Shown one piece after another: positions 47,292-59,366 of a stretch of 64,000 bases of DNA; the first letter of the stretch is position 1; each line of letters opens with the position of its first letter. The DNA is taken from positions 12,521,501-12,585,500 of the forward strand of contig CM056733.1 in the NCBI GenBank assembly GCA_029844215.1, given 5' to 3'. This stretch comes from Przewalskia tangutica. Lineage: Eukaryota; Streptophyta; Magnoliopsida; Solanales; Solanaceae. The notes below the pieces were generated by a model. That model saw only the letters and a list, made by a program, of their open reading frames with translations, had not been told where the DNA came from and did not search any database. The position numbers and the translations under genes were made by a program.

Positions 47292-47820
47292 TGTTATACC
47301 CCATAGTTCATACCATGCGTATGAGGACGTGCGTAAGACTTAAAGTAGGTTGACGGATTGTTTCGGACGGGTTTTAGTCAACTTTGAGGCGGGTTATGAC
47401 CCGTTACATTGAGGGTTCCTAAGTGTTTCAAAGGTCTAGTGCGTAGTTCGTTAAGTCTAGTTTCCAACGCAACCGACCGTCCGTCGATAGGACATCAGAG
47501 TAGAAAGTTATGGGAGTTACAAGTTCAGTGCGCAGTCGGACAAAAATGTGTTTCGGACAGGAGCGATAGGGGCGCGGCGCCGGATGCTGGGCCGCGGCAC
47601 CGAATATTCTGAGGGGTCGCTGAAGTTGCAGCTGCCGCGCGCCGGAAGCGCGCGCGAAGTCCTGAGGTGGCGGAGTTTCAGTGGCGCGCCGATCGCAGGG
47701 CCGCGCCGAGGCGGGATTTCTGGCGGAAAAACTGAGGAAAATCAGATTTCTTCTTTTAAAAAGGCCATGGGAGGGTGACAAGTGTCCCCCCCCATCTGAT
47801 TTTTGCATGTCCCTTATATT

Positions 47821-47843
47821 GACCAAGTCTTGAAGACTTGGTC
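47821..47843. promoter_or_regulatory. 23-bp palindrome in G6 LTR
   Basis: Identical in sequence to the G2 palindrome and again just after a TTATATT box (47813-47819). Confidence 0.7.
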
Positions 47844-49031
47844 ATCTTTCAAAAGTCTATCTCTCTCTCTAAGCTAAAGCTCTCACTTCTCTCTAGAATT
47901 CCAAGAGGAATTCAAAGCTTAGGAGAAATCTAAAAAGGTGTGGCAAGAAGGAAGCTTGTAGCTAGCTTGTTGGTGTTAGTGTGGTGGTATTCTTGGAAAG
48001 GAGGCTAGCAAAGTTATTGGAATAATTTTGGCTAAAGCTCTAAAGGTAACATTTCTTCTCTTGTAGCTAGTTATTGATGTTGCATGTGAAGAAGAAGGAA
48101 CTTGTAGTAGTAAATAATGCTCTTAGATTCATTGCATGTAAGAAATATGGTTTGGATGTGAAAGAATTGGTTAAGAAGATATTATGAGCATGTTGTAGCC
48201 TAAAAACTACCTTAAACTTGTTAAGTTAGTTGTCTTGCATTGTGGGGCAGAATTTTACACATCCAAGTTTATGTGTGTAATCCCCTTTGAAATGTTTGGA
48301 TTGTTGAGCCTTAAATATGGCGTTTGGATGGTGAATTCGGCCTTGAAAAAGGTGGCAAAGTATGTAGAAACAAAGGAAACGCTGCCCAATTTTCCATAGA
48401 ATTTAGTGGCTTTGAACTTAGATTATTTCTACATTGAAATTAGAGGTTAATAAACGTATCATGGTTATTATAGGTTGACATATTACTTGCGGTAGTTTGG
48501 GCTTAGCGAGTGGATTGACCGAAGAGGTATGTGGAGCTTTCCTATCTCTTGAGCATGAGTAGTTGTATCTATGTAGTACGGTAGACGTACAAGATTTGGT
48601 ATTCTTACTTGTTTTAAGTATATAATACTTGTTTCGTTTTAAAAAGTATAAGTCCCTTGGTTATGGAAAAAGTATGATTTTACTAAAGTATAGGGTTAAT
48701 ATAACAACTTTATGGGAAGTTGGTTTATTAGCTTTATGAAGGGATAATAAGAAGAGATTTACTCTAAGTAAGATAAGTAAGGATAAGTGACTTGATTTAT
48801 GAAAGGCAAATTGATTTTAAGGCATCCATTGCCCAAAGGTTTTATATGAAAAGGAGTCATTTTCACAAGAATAGACGTATGGAGTACTTTGATTTAAATT
48901 CCCGGATTTCTTTTATTAAAGATATGATTAAGTGCCTTAAGTAAACTAAACTGAGAGAGTATATGAACAAGACTAATAAGAAGTTATGAGATTTCTTAAA
49001 TTATTTATGTTATGTATGATGACCGATTGAG

Positions 49032-49162
49032 CTAGGGTAAGAGTATAAATGAGGGGCAAGCCCCAAGACGTTATACCACCTTCTCTAGGGTAAGAGTATG
49101 AATGAGGGGCAAGCCCCAAGACGTTATATCACCTTCTCCAGGGTAAGAGTATGAATGAGGGG
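49032..49162. repeat. 53-bp tandem array, left part
   Basis: Units start at 49032, 49085 and 49138, with GGGTAAGAGTAT and GAGGGGCAAGCCCC. GGGGCAAGCCCC within each unit is itself a short palindrome. The third unit is cut by G5. Confidence 0.88.
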
Positions 49163-49985
49163 TGTCACACCCCAAAAATCGGGCCCGTGACTGGTGCCTT
49201 ACCCCGGGCACCCTAGCGATCCAACATCAGAGAAAACCAGCGGAAATAAAACTTTAAACATGAAATGAGAGACATGATAAATAAACAGGCCAACCAAAAC
49301 AGCTTGTTCCGATATATACATAAAACCCGACAGCTTATCCTTTTACAAACCCCGCCACAACAAAGGTTACTGCACTCTAAGATTTACAACAACTATGACG
49401 GACAGGGCCGCCATACCCCGAATGTACAAGAACCTACAACTCGTGGAAACATACCAAAGATAAGCCTCCAAGGAACGGAGCTTTCAACACGCTGAAATGA
49501 GATCCTAAGAGCGAGGATCCACGAACGATGTACCTTACTGCGGCATGAACGCGGCTTCGGGCGAGGTCGATAACAAAAGTGCGAGTATGTGAAACTGAAA
49601 ATATCAGAATGAAATCATAGTAGTCTATAAAGCGGGAGACATGTATGATAACCAAACTACGCTTCACCATAAATAAGCGATATATCAAGTCGTGACTCAC
49701 GCCTCAAAGTCACCACTAAATATAACTATGGGTCTCACGCCTCAACATCCATCATGTTCGCATCGCGGCGCGTGCCGAATATCGCGACGGTGTAGACATG
49801 TCCATGATGCAACAATAATAACAAGGCCGCGTGGCCACATGCCCCCGGAATCAGACGGTGTAGACATGCCCATGTAACCTCGATAACAATATATGGGTGG
49901 TCAACCTCGCTATACGCCACATGCCCGAATTCAGACGGTGTAGACATGTCCATGTAACATTAATCAATCAAGAAATCCAAAGGAG

Positions 49986-50300
49986 CATACCCGCAGCGCC
50001 ACGATCGTGTCGATATGTCCAAAGGGAAACAATAAGCCAAAGATTCCAAATGGAAACATACCCGCGCGCTACGATCGTGTCGATATGCCCAAAGGGAAAC
50101 AATAAAGCAAAGATTCCAAATGGGAACATACCCGCGCGCACGATCGTGTCGAGATGCCCAAAGGGAAACAAGAAAGCGGATTCCAAATGGGAACATACCC
50201 GCGCGCTACGATCGTGTCGATATGCCCAAAGGGAAACGATAGCGAGATCAAAATGGAAGCATACCCGCGCGCCACGATCGTGTCGGTATGTCCAAAGCGA
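49986..50300. repeat. Five-copy repeat of 66-71 bp in G5 3' LTR
   Basis: Units start at 49986, 50057, 50127, 50194 and 50260 with CATACCCGC and contain ACGATCGTGTCG, TATG-CCCAAAGGGAAAC and ATTCCAAATGG. The 5' LTR carries the same five units at about 55097-55405. Confidence 0.88.
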
Positions 50301-50445
50301 TTAGCAAAAGTAACACAATCAGCGAACGCATCTGCGGAATTTCTCCTCACACGCACGCCCAAGTAAGTTCTCAACAAGTCAACCGATTCTCCATCGAGAG
50401 ACGGAATACGTAAATACAACACTTGCACAACAAAGGCTATCATCA

Positions 50446-50520
50446 CAAGCATAGGCAAGTTTCACAACAACAAGCATAGGCAAGTTTCACAACAACAAGC
50501 ATAGGCAAGTTATACACAAC
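50446..50520. repeat. Three 25-bp repeats in G5 3' LTR
   Basis: CAAGCATAGGCAAGT followed by TTCACAACAA is repeated at 50446, 50471 and 50496. The same triplet is at 55559, 55584 and 55609 in the 5' LTR. Confidence 0.9.
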
Positions 50521-52404
50521 TCAAAGTACTTTCATTTTATGCCAACGTCCGGGTTTTAACTCCTAAAGTACTACGTAAGTTAAGTTCCTTAAAAGAGATC
50601 CATTACTTTTATCAAAGTCACCCGATACCCGTAGTATTAGAATGACCGACCCACATTCCTTTTCAAAATCAAGTAACAACATTCTTTTCCTAAGTTCCAG
50701 TTTGCCTAGTTTCCATTACTCAAGCTTCTCATTTTCAAATGGTTTCATAGTTCATAAACTTAATCACTTGATTCCTTTTAGAACAATTGAGTAATATATG
50801 TCTCACGTGAGAGTAGGTTATTCTTGTTTACAACATTCTTATTACAAAATGACCATGATCTAGAAAATGTAATATCATTTTGTCTCATCTTAGTTTCTAT
50901 GCAGATGGAGGTTTCTACTGGTTTTAATACGATACAACATTATTCAATACATTTTCCTTTATTAACGCTGCAGTGGTCTGTCGATACACATTCTGATTTC
51001 CGAAATCAGTAAAACCTTATCCCTTTAAATAAAACCAAGTACTCATTACTCACGAATGAGGTTTCACACAAACATCCACATTAAAACAAATAAGTTAAGT
51101 CTCTTATCTCATAAGATCAAGTCTCTTAACTTCTAACATCAGTAAACCATTTTCTTTACCTCTCTTAAGACATTATACCTAACTCCCCATAAAGCTAGTA
51201 TAATTCTTTTTTAAAACCTTTAAAACCAAGTGTTACTCTCCCTTCAAAACGATTTATAAATCTTTTGAAATACATCAAGTTTCTTTATTATAACAAGCCA
51301 GTTATAATTCACATCAGTTACCTTTTAAAACCACAAAGTATTTTCTTACCTACATAAAGCTGTTATAACCAACTTCCCATAAAGCCGTTATAACACTTTA
51401 TGTTTCAAACCAATCAAATACATTAAACACATGTACGTCTACCGTACTACATAGTTACACACATATCATGCTAGAAGAGATAGGAAGAGGTTCACATACC
51501 TCGCGACGATTTATCGACAATAAGCAAAATGCTCCAAGTACTACAACCTTGCTAGCCCTTTCCACTCCTCGAGTAGAATACGCTACTCTTAGTACTTTCA
51601 CCTATAAAGGTCACAAACGTCTATTAACCCCAAAACACAAGTTCCTATCTTTCTACGTAAAATTGGCAAAGACTCTCCCGCCACAACAGAAATCTCCTCC
51701 TCTATCGAGGTCGGCTACCAAGCCAACCAGGGGGGGGGGGGTTTATACGTCTAACCGGACGCACAACTCTACCACACAGTAATACTACACAAGTTCATCA
51801 GAATACGCCCCCTATGTAATTACAGTTCAGTTCAGTCTTTATTCTTCAGGCTTAAGTCAAAAGACATTGCCACAATACTAAGTTATTCTATATATAGTAT
51901 ACTTCAACTATATATTTAAACATGTAATTTCCAATTACAATAGAAGGACAGTAGTGTTTACCTCGATAAGCCCAAAATTATCCAAGTATAAAGTCGATCC
52001 TGAGCAACGCTTGGCTCCTACTCCGAGTGCTCCAATCCGCTCCAAACAACCCTTAGAAGTTCTAACCAACTTCTACTCCAAAACTTCAACCAACAGTGAA
52101 GGTTTCCTTAGGTTACTGGCTGAGACTAAAGGGACAAAAGGTAGTATTTCCGCACTTCACGTATCGAGGTAACTTTTTGAATACTTCAAGGTATAATTCT
52201 AATGTATGTTGGTAATTATAACAATACTAGGATATTATTTCTATACCACAACAAGCGGTATTATACGAAAGTAACTAGGCTAGGGGTACCCAAACCTCGC
52301 CAAGCCTCAGGGGAGGGCTTGGACGAATTTCAACTCACAAAGGGGGAGAGATTTCAAGACTTGGAAATGATTTTTGGATGAAGAAAGTTCATCAACTAAG
52401 GGGG

Positions 52405-52413
52405 TATTTATAG
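52405..52413 (-). promoter_or_regulatory. TATA box of G5 3' LTR
   Basis: CTATAAATACCCC on the minus strand, conserved in the five related LTR copies listed under S1. Confidence 0.65.
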
Positions 52414-53161
52414 CAAACCCAAAGGCCAACCAATGGCCAAGATTTAGCCAAGTGCAAGGCAAGTGTAAGGCCAAGATCAAGCCAAGTGCACCCTAACCCC
52501 TACTCCACAAAACATTGCACCAAACAAGCCACAAAACAAGGCCAAAACAAGGCACAAAACAAGGAACCAATAGGCACAAAACGTGAGCCAAAAAGATCAA
52601 GCCAAAAACGTGAACCATTCGTTCACTTGGACGCCCACTTGTTTCCGATGTGAGGTGACACATGTCACCCTCCCGTTGGTCCAAAATGTTTCGCTCTCGG
52701 AAAAATCCGCAAAATACAAAACGACATAGCCGAATTTTCCTTCGCAGTTACGCAAAACGTTTCGTCGGAAACGACTCTAACCGTGTCACAGACAAAGGTA
52801 ACTTCGGCCAAGCCACTGGCGGGGTGACACGTGTCACCCTCCTATTGGCCCTCATAAAACGTCTTTCGAAAAATATCCACAATGGCCAAAATCTCGAAAA
52901 TAAAGTGGGCCCCACAAAACCGTAAATTTCTCCCGTGGGCCCCACGTGACCATTTCCGAAAATAAAATCTCAAAATTCTAATATAATCTATGAAGTCCAA
53001 ATACCAAATCTGGGAATCCAATTCCCATTAACGAACCTTTTTCTTCACAAATAACCGGAAACTTTTCCGTCGAAAACTCACATCTTTCTTTCTTTTCAAA
53101 ATTTCGCCGTACTCGCATTTAACGTCCTCACAAACATACCCTGCAACTACGGGGTATAACA

Positions 53162-53196
53162 TTCTCCCCTCCTTAGAAACATTCGTCCCGAATGTT
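53162..53196 (-). promoter_or_regulatory. G5 polypurine tract and stem-loop
   Basis: TTCTCCCCTCCTT (purine on the minus strand) borders the LTR, followed by the perfect AACATTCG-TCC-CGAATGTT inverted repeat at 53178-53196, identical to that of G3. Confidence 0.8.
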
Positions 53197-53929
53197 CCTT
53201 CTCAAGTCGGATAACGATAAAGTTCCTCTAACAAGTTGCCAATGCCACAGCTTGGCCACGAAATAACGCACGTCCTCTTCTTTCCTTACTCGTCGTGCCC
53301 TTCTCGAACACTTGAACTCTCCCAGTACGTACCATACTTCGCCGTTACTTCGTTCTCAAAATCTCTGAGTCACTACCTCCAAACTTGGTCATCTTACTAA
53401 CCTCAAACTTCCTTAAGGCCATTCCCGCCTTTACGAATCGCTCGTCGAACGCGTCCACGAACTCATACGTTGGTCACACAAACTTGGGCCTAGCATCCTC
53501 GTGACCCTACCACCTGGCGGGACCACCCAGAACTGACCCCACCTTAATTCGGGCTACGGGTTGACCCGTATCACATCCTCAACCCGACCCACAATCGCGT
53601 CAAGCCCTTGTTCCCCGACACGGAACAATCCTGCTAAATCACATCATGAAAGCTACCACTTCCATCTCACATTACCCGTGGACTGATCACTCAAATAAAC
53701 CCCACATATACTACGCACTCTGATAAAGGTCAAACATAAAACGAATCTTTTACTCAAGACGACCTTACCTCTAAGGTCTCAATCGTGACAGTCTAGGGTT
53801 CACACTTACCATGTCCCCATACTTATCCTCCCAACTAAGCATGTTTTCTAACTCATAATTAACACAACGCTATCTGAACAACACTTAAGGTATACCCACC
53901 TTATCACATATACAAAACTCTGCTGGGGC
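53197..53929 (-). other. G5 non-coding interior module
   Basis: No open frame or domain is seen. The right part corresponds to the G3 and G4 post-gag modules. The left part shares with G4 the block containing AACTTGGGCCTAGCA, GGTTGACCCGTATCAC and CAACCCGACCC. Confidence 0.6.
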
Positions 53930-54070
53930 TAGTGACGTCGCAGAACTCCCCGAATGAAGCACTACCCTAGGTAATGATTGGGCCCGTGCCCTCGTGACCC
54001 TCTGTACTCAACTCGCAGCTCCCTCGGCTGCCTTGCCCTCCTGGGCCCGGGTTGCCCTACGCGGAGGCAT
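53930..54070 (-). pseudogene. gag: G5 gag stub
   Basis: The start M-P-P-R-R-A-T-R-A-Q-E-G-K-A-A is at 54070 and a stop follows after about 20 codons. Sequence similarity to gag continues to about 53930 and then passes directly into the non-coding module, so about 90% of gag is deleted, including capsid core and zinc knuckle. It has no coding function; it may persist because the 5' gag region can carry packaging signals (inference). Confidence 0.78.
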
Positions 54071-54257
54071 AACGATAAGGAAAAGAATTTCGTCAGAGGG
54101 TCCAACTTACAACATAGCTCTAAGGCACGATCTCAGAGTGAGAAGAATAGAAACCAATCCTAAATATCCTATAGCCTCCTGATTATTGGCGTGGTGCACA
54201 ACACACCGATAATCAAGACTTCATCGATACGGTGCAGACACTTTCCGAGGATTAATC

Positions 54258-54268
54258 GCTCGATACCA
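54258..54268 (-). promoter_or_regulatory. G5 primer binding site, one base short
   Basis: GCTCGATACCA stands where functional copies have GCTCTGATACCA: CTCTG has become CTCG. It lies just inside the 5' LTR border at 54272. Confidence 0.8.
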
Positions 54269-54271
54269 CTA

Positions 54272-57200
54272 TGTCACACCCCAAAAATTGGGCGTGATCG
54301 TGCCTTACCCCGGGCACCCTAGCGATCCAACATCAGAGAAAACCAGCGGAAATAAAAACTTTAAACATGAAATGAGAGACATGATAAATAAACAGGCCAA
54401 CCAAAACAGTTGCCTTCAGTATATATACATAAAACCCGAACAGTTATCCTTTTTACAAACCACGCCACAACAAAGCATGCACTCTAAGATTTACAACAAC
54501 TATGACGGGACAGGCCTCGCCATACCCCGAATGTACAGAACCTACAACTCAGGGAAACATACCAAAGATAAGCCTCCGAAGGAACGGAGCTTTCCAACAC
54601 GCTGAAATGAGATCCTAAGAGCGAGGATCCACGAGCGATGTACCTCTACCTGCGGCATGAACGCAGCCCCGAGGAGGTCGATCAACAGTGCCAGTATGTG
54701 AAATCAAAATATCAGAAATGAAATCATAGTAGTCTATAAAGCAGAGACATGTATGATAACCAAACTACGATTCACCATAAATAGCGGTCATATCAAGTCG
54801 TGACTCACGCCTCAAAGTCACCACTCGAATATAACTATGGGTCTCACGCCTCAACATCCATCATGTTCGTGATCATGGCGCGTGCCCCGAATCTCAGACG
54901 GTGTAGACATGTCCATGATGCAACAATAATAACAAGGCCGCATGGCCACATGCCCCGGAATCAGACGGTGTAGACATGCCCATGTAACCTCAATAACAAT
55001 ATACCGGTGGTCAACCTCGCTATACGGCCACATGCCCCTGACCGTGACGTGTAGACATGTCCATGTAACATTAATCAATCAAGAAATCCAAAGGAGCATA
55101 CCCGCGCGCACGATCGTGTCGGTATGTCCAAAGGGAAACAATAAGCCAGATTCCAAATGGAAACATACCCGCGCGCTACGCATCGCGGTCGATGCCCAAA
55201 GGGAAACAATAAAGCAGATTCCAAATGGGAACATACCCGCGGCGCTTACGCATCGTGTCGGTATGCCCAAAGGGAAACGAAAGCAAAGATTCCAAATGGG
55301 AACATACCCGCGGCGCTACGATCGCGGTCGTGATGCCCAAAGGGAAACGAAAGCGAGATCAAAATGGAAGCATACCCGCGCGCTACGATCGTGTCGATGT
55401 CCAAAGCGATTAGCAAAAGTAACACAATCAGCGAACGCATCTGCGGAATTTCTCCGCCACCGCCGACGCCCAAGTAAGTTCTCAACAAGTCAACCGACCT
55501 CCATCGAGAGACGGTAGAATACGTAAATACAACACTTGCACAACAAAGGCTATCATCACAAGCATAGGCAAGTTTCACAACAACAAGCATAGGCAAGTTT
55601 CACAACAACAAGCATAGGCAAGTTATACACAACTCAAAGTACTTTCATTTTATGCCAACGTCCGGGTTTTAACCCTAAAGTACTACGTAAGTTAAGTTCC
55701 TTAAAAGAGATCCATTACTTTTATCAAAGTCACCCGATACCCGTAGTATTAGAATGACCGACCCACATTCCTTTTCAAAATCAAGTAACAACATTCTTTC
55801 CTAAGTTCGGTTGCCTAGTTTCCATTACTCAAGCTTCTCATTTTCAAATGGTTTCATAGTTCATAAACTTAATCACTTGATTCCTTTTAGAACAATTGAG
55901 TAATATATGTCTCACGCGTGAGTAGGTTATTCTTGTTTACAACATTCTTATTACAAAGACCATGATCTAGAAAATGTAATATCATTTTGTCTCATCTTAG
56001 TTTCTATGCGGATGGAGGTTTCTACCGGTTTTAATACGATACAACATTATTCAATACATATACTTTTATTAACGCCGCAGTTGGTGCTGTCGATACACAT
56101 TCGATTTCCAAATCAAGAAACCTTATCCCTTTAAATAAAACCAAGTACTCATTACTCACGAATGAGGTTTCACACAAACATCCACATTAAAACAAATAAG
56201 TTAAGTCTCTTATCTCATAAGATCAAGTCTCTTAACTTCTAACATCAGTAAACCATTTTCTTTACCTCTCTTAAGACATTATACCTAACTCCCCATAAAG
56301 CTAGTATAATTCCTTTTTAAAACCTTTAAAACCAAGTGTTACTCTCCCTTCAAAACGATTTATAAATCTTTTGAAATACATCAAGTTTCTTTATTATAAC
56401 AAGCCAGTTATAATTCACATCAGTTACCTTTTAAAACCACAAAGTATTTTCTTACCTACATAAAGCTGTTATAACCAACTTCCCATAAAGCCGTTATAAC
56501 ACTTTATGTTTCAAACCAATCAAATACATTAAACACATGTACGTCTACCGTACTACATAGTTACACACATATCATGCTAGAAGAGATAGGAAGAGGTTCA
56601 CATACCTCGCGACGATTTATCGACAATAAGCAAAATGCTCCAAGTACTACAACCTTGCTAGCCCTTTCCACTCCTCGAGGTAATACGCTACTCTTAGTAC
56701 TTTCACCTATAAAGGTCACAAACGTCTATTAACCCCAAAACACAAGTTCCTATCTTTCTACGTAAAATTGGCAAAGACTCTCCCCGCCACAACAGAATCT
56801 CCTCCTCTATCGAGGTCGGCTACCAAGCAAACCAGGGTGGGGGGGTTTTAAACGGCTAACCGGACCCACAACTCTCCCACCCAGAAATACTACACAAGTC
56901 CATCAGAATACGCCCTATGTAATTACAGATTCGATCTTTATTCTTCAGGCTTAAGTCAAAAGACATTGCCACAATACTAAGTTATTCTATATATAGTATA
57001 CTTCAACTATATATTTAAACATGTAATTTCCAATTACAATAGAAGGACAGTAGTGTTTACCTCGATAAGCCCAAAATTATCCAAGTATAAAGTCGATCCT
57101 GAGCAACGCTTGGCTCCTACTCCGAGTGCTCCAATCCGCTCCAAACAACCCTTAGAAGTTCTAACCAACTTCTACTCCAAAACTTCAACCAACAGTGAAG

Positions 57201-58269
57201 GTTTCCTTAGGGTTACGATTTGAGACTAAAGGGACAAAAGGTAGTATTTCCGTACTCTACGTATAGAGGTAACTTTTGGAATACTTCAAGGTATAAGACT
57301 AAGGTATTTTGGGCATTATAACAATACTAGGAGAGTATTTCTATACCACAAATGTGGTATTATACGAAAGTAACTAGCAGTGGGTACCCACGCCAAGCCG
57401 CACTCTAAGGGGGGGGAGGGCTTGGACGAATTTCAACTCACAAAGGGGGAGAGATTTCAAGACTTGGAAATGATTTTTGGATGAAGAAAGTTCATCAACT
57501 AAGGGGGTATTTATAGCAAACCCAAAGGCCAACCAATGGCCAAGATTTAGCCAAGGCAAGTGTGTAAGGCCAAGATCAAGCCAAGTGCACCCTAACCCCT
57601 ACTCCACAAAACATAGCACCACACAACCCACAACACACGGCCAAAACCAGCAACAAAACAAGCAAACAATAGGCACAAAACGTGAGCCAAACAGATCAAG
57701 CCACAAACCTGAACCATTCGTTCACTTGGACGCCCACTTGCCTCCAATGTGAGGGTGACACATGTCACCCTCCCGTTGGTCCAAAATGTTTCGTCTCTAA
57801 AAATCCGCAAAAATACAAAACGACATAGCCGAATTTTCCTTCGCAAGTTACGCGAAAACGCTTCATTTAAAAACGACTCTAACCAAAGTTGTGCACAAAG
57901 GTAACTTCGGCCAAGCCACCTAGGCGGGGGTGACACGTGTCACCCTCCTATTGGCCCTCATAAAACGTCTTTCGAAAAATATCCACAATGGCCAAAATCT
58001 CGAAAATAAAGTGGGCCCCACAAAACCGTAAATTTCTCCCGTGGGCCCCACGTGACCATTTCCGAAAATAAAATCTCAAAATTCTAATATAATCTATGAA
58101 GTCCAAATACCAAATCTGGGAATCCAATTCCCATTAACGAACCTTTTTCTTCACAAATAACCGGAAACTTTTCCGTCGAAAACTCACATCTTTCTTTCTT
58201 TTCAAAATTTCTGCCGTACTCTCGTACGAACGTCCTCACAAACATACCCTGCAACTACGGGGTATAACA
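54272..58269 (-). repeat. G5 5' LTR
   Basis: The LTR is 3998 bp and colinear with 49163-53161, with the same tandem repeats (55097-55405 and 55559-55633). Many differences between the pair fall in CAG/CTG words, in both directions. The frame at 54942-55517 (191 codons, arginine-rich) is produced by the tandem repeat and is absent as such from the other LTR. Confidence 0.92.
57508..57516 (-). promoter_or_regulatory. TATA box of G5 5' LTR
   Basis: CTATAAATACCCC on the minus strand; as the 5' LTR copy it would drive transcription of the 1.1-kb interior. Confidence 0.65.
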
Positions 58270-59164
58270 AGGGGCAAGCCCCAAGACGTCATACCACCTT
58301 CTCCAGGGTAAGAGTATGAATGAGGGGCAAGCCCCAAGACGTCATACCACCTTCTCCAGGGTAAGAGTATGAATGAGGGGAAAGCCCCAAGACGTCATAC
58401 CACCTGCTTCAGGGTAAGAGTATAAATGAGGGGAAAACCCCAAGACGTTATACCACCTGTTCCGTGGATTTGCTACCTATGATGCGAGGAATACCTCATG
58501 CGGGTCCACAGGACCTATGCGGGTGAAATAGTCCGAGGAGTAGGGGTGCTTATTGATACTACGGGCGAGGGACCCTGTTTTGATCACGAGCCTCCTATTT
58601 TTATGCAGTAAAGTATATACTTGTTACTCTCATTGTTAGTAAGGCACAGTGTACTGTATTTTGATTTTCTTCCATAGCTCCAGCTTACTTTTAGACTTAT
58701 GATATCATCATTACAGTATCTTACAGTTTTACATACTTGGTACATATTGTGTACTAACCCCCTTCCTCGGGGGCTGCCTTCATGCCGCAGGTAAGGGTAA
58801 ACAGGTGGTGGATCCTCGTTCTTAGGATCACTGTTTCGGTGTCAGAAGCTCCATTCCTCCGGAAGCTTGTTGTTGGTACGGTTTTTCCCTGATGTTATAG
58901 GCATTGTGTATATTCAGGGGTATGGCGGGGCCCTGTCCCGCCACAGTTGTTATCCTTAGAGGTCTGTGGTCACGTATGTATTTTGGGCTGTAAGAACAAG
59001 TTGTACTGCTATACTTTTGATTAAGTATGTTTTATGGAAGCAAATTTTATCGGTGGCGATGATGTTTACCTTTTATAAGTTATGTGTTATGTATGTTCCC
59101 GCTATTCTCTCGATATATAATCGATGTGGTGCCCTGAGGGTACTCGCCGCGCCTGGTCGTGACA
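58270..59164 (+). repeat. G6 5' LTR, second segment
   Basis: It resumes with the duplicated AGGGG (58270-58274), completes the 53-bp array (units at 58303, 58356, 58409, ending about 58461), and then runs through the CCTCATGCGGGTCC motifs and the CCGCAGGTAAGGG region to TCGTGACA at 59164. The LTR totals about 2.76 kb. Confidence 0.9.
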
Positions 59165-59168
59165 AAAG

Positions 59169-59180
59169 TGGTATCAAAGC
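59169..59180 (+). promoter_or_regulatory. G6 primer binding site
   Basis: TGGTATCAAAGC, four bases after the LTR end, differs from the G2 site by one base (AGAGC to AAAGC). Confidence 0.85.
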
Positions 59181-59366
59181 CGTTGTCCTCGAAAGTGTCT
59201 ACGCATCGTGTCTAGTAGAGTCTTGATTATCGGTGTGTCGCACCACATCTATAATCGTGAGGCTGCAGGATATTTAGGATTGGTTTCCATTCTTTCACTC
59301 TAAGATCGTGCAATGAGCCGAGTTATAGGTTGAACCTCCTCCGATGTTTTCCTTTATGTATCGATT

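Larger units (their letters stand above)
47292..49162 (+). repeat. G6 5' LTR, first segment
   Basis: It resembles the G3 LTRs read on the opposite strand. It contains a long GC-rich module (47565-47720), the palindrome (47821-47843) and, at its end, the first copies of a 53-bp tandem repeat. AGGGG at 49158-49162 is the left duplication of G5. Confidence 0.88.
49163..53161 (-). repeat. G5 3' LTR
   Basis: The LTR is 3999 bp. It includes a five-copy repeat of about 70 bp (49986-50300), a 25-bp triplet repeat (50446-50520), a G-run near 51731 and a TATA box (52405-52413). Frames such as 49897-50304 derive from the tandem repeat and are not genes. Confidence 0.92.
49163..58269 (-). mobile_element. 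G5: LTR-dominated non-autonomous element, AGGGG target duplication
   Basis: It is bounded by TGTCACACCCC (49163) and GGGGTATAACA (58269), with perfect AGGGG duplications at 49158-49162 and 58270-58274. The LTRs are 3999 and 3998 bp and the interior only 1110 bp, so about 88% of the element is LTR. The interior has polypurine tract, stem-loop, a non-coding module, a gag start stub and a primer site. No pol remains. Confidence 0.92.

Noticed and set aside
49897..50304. Repetitive open frame with recurring C-P-K-G-N units, and the 191-codon relative at 54942-55517
   Set aside because: Both are translations of the 70-bp LTR tandem repeat and are frame-inconsistent between the two LTRs of the same element.
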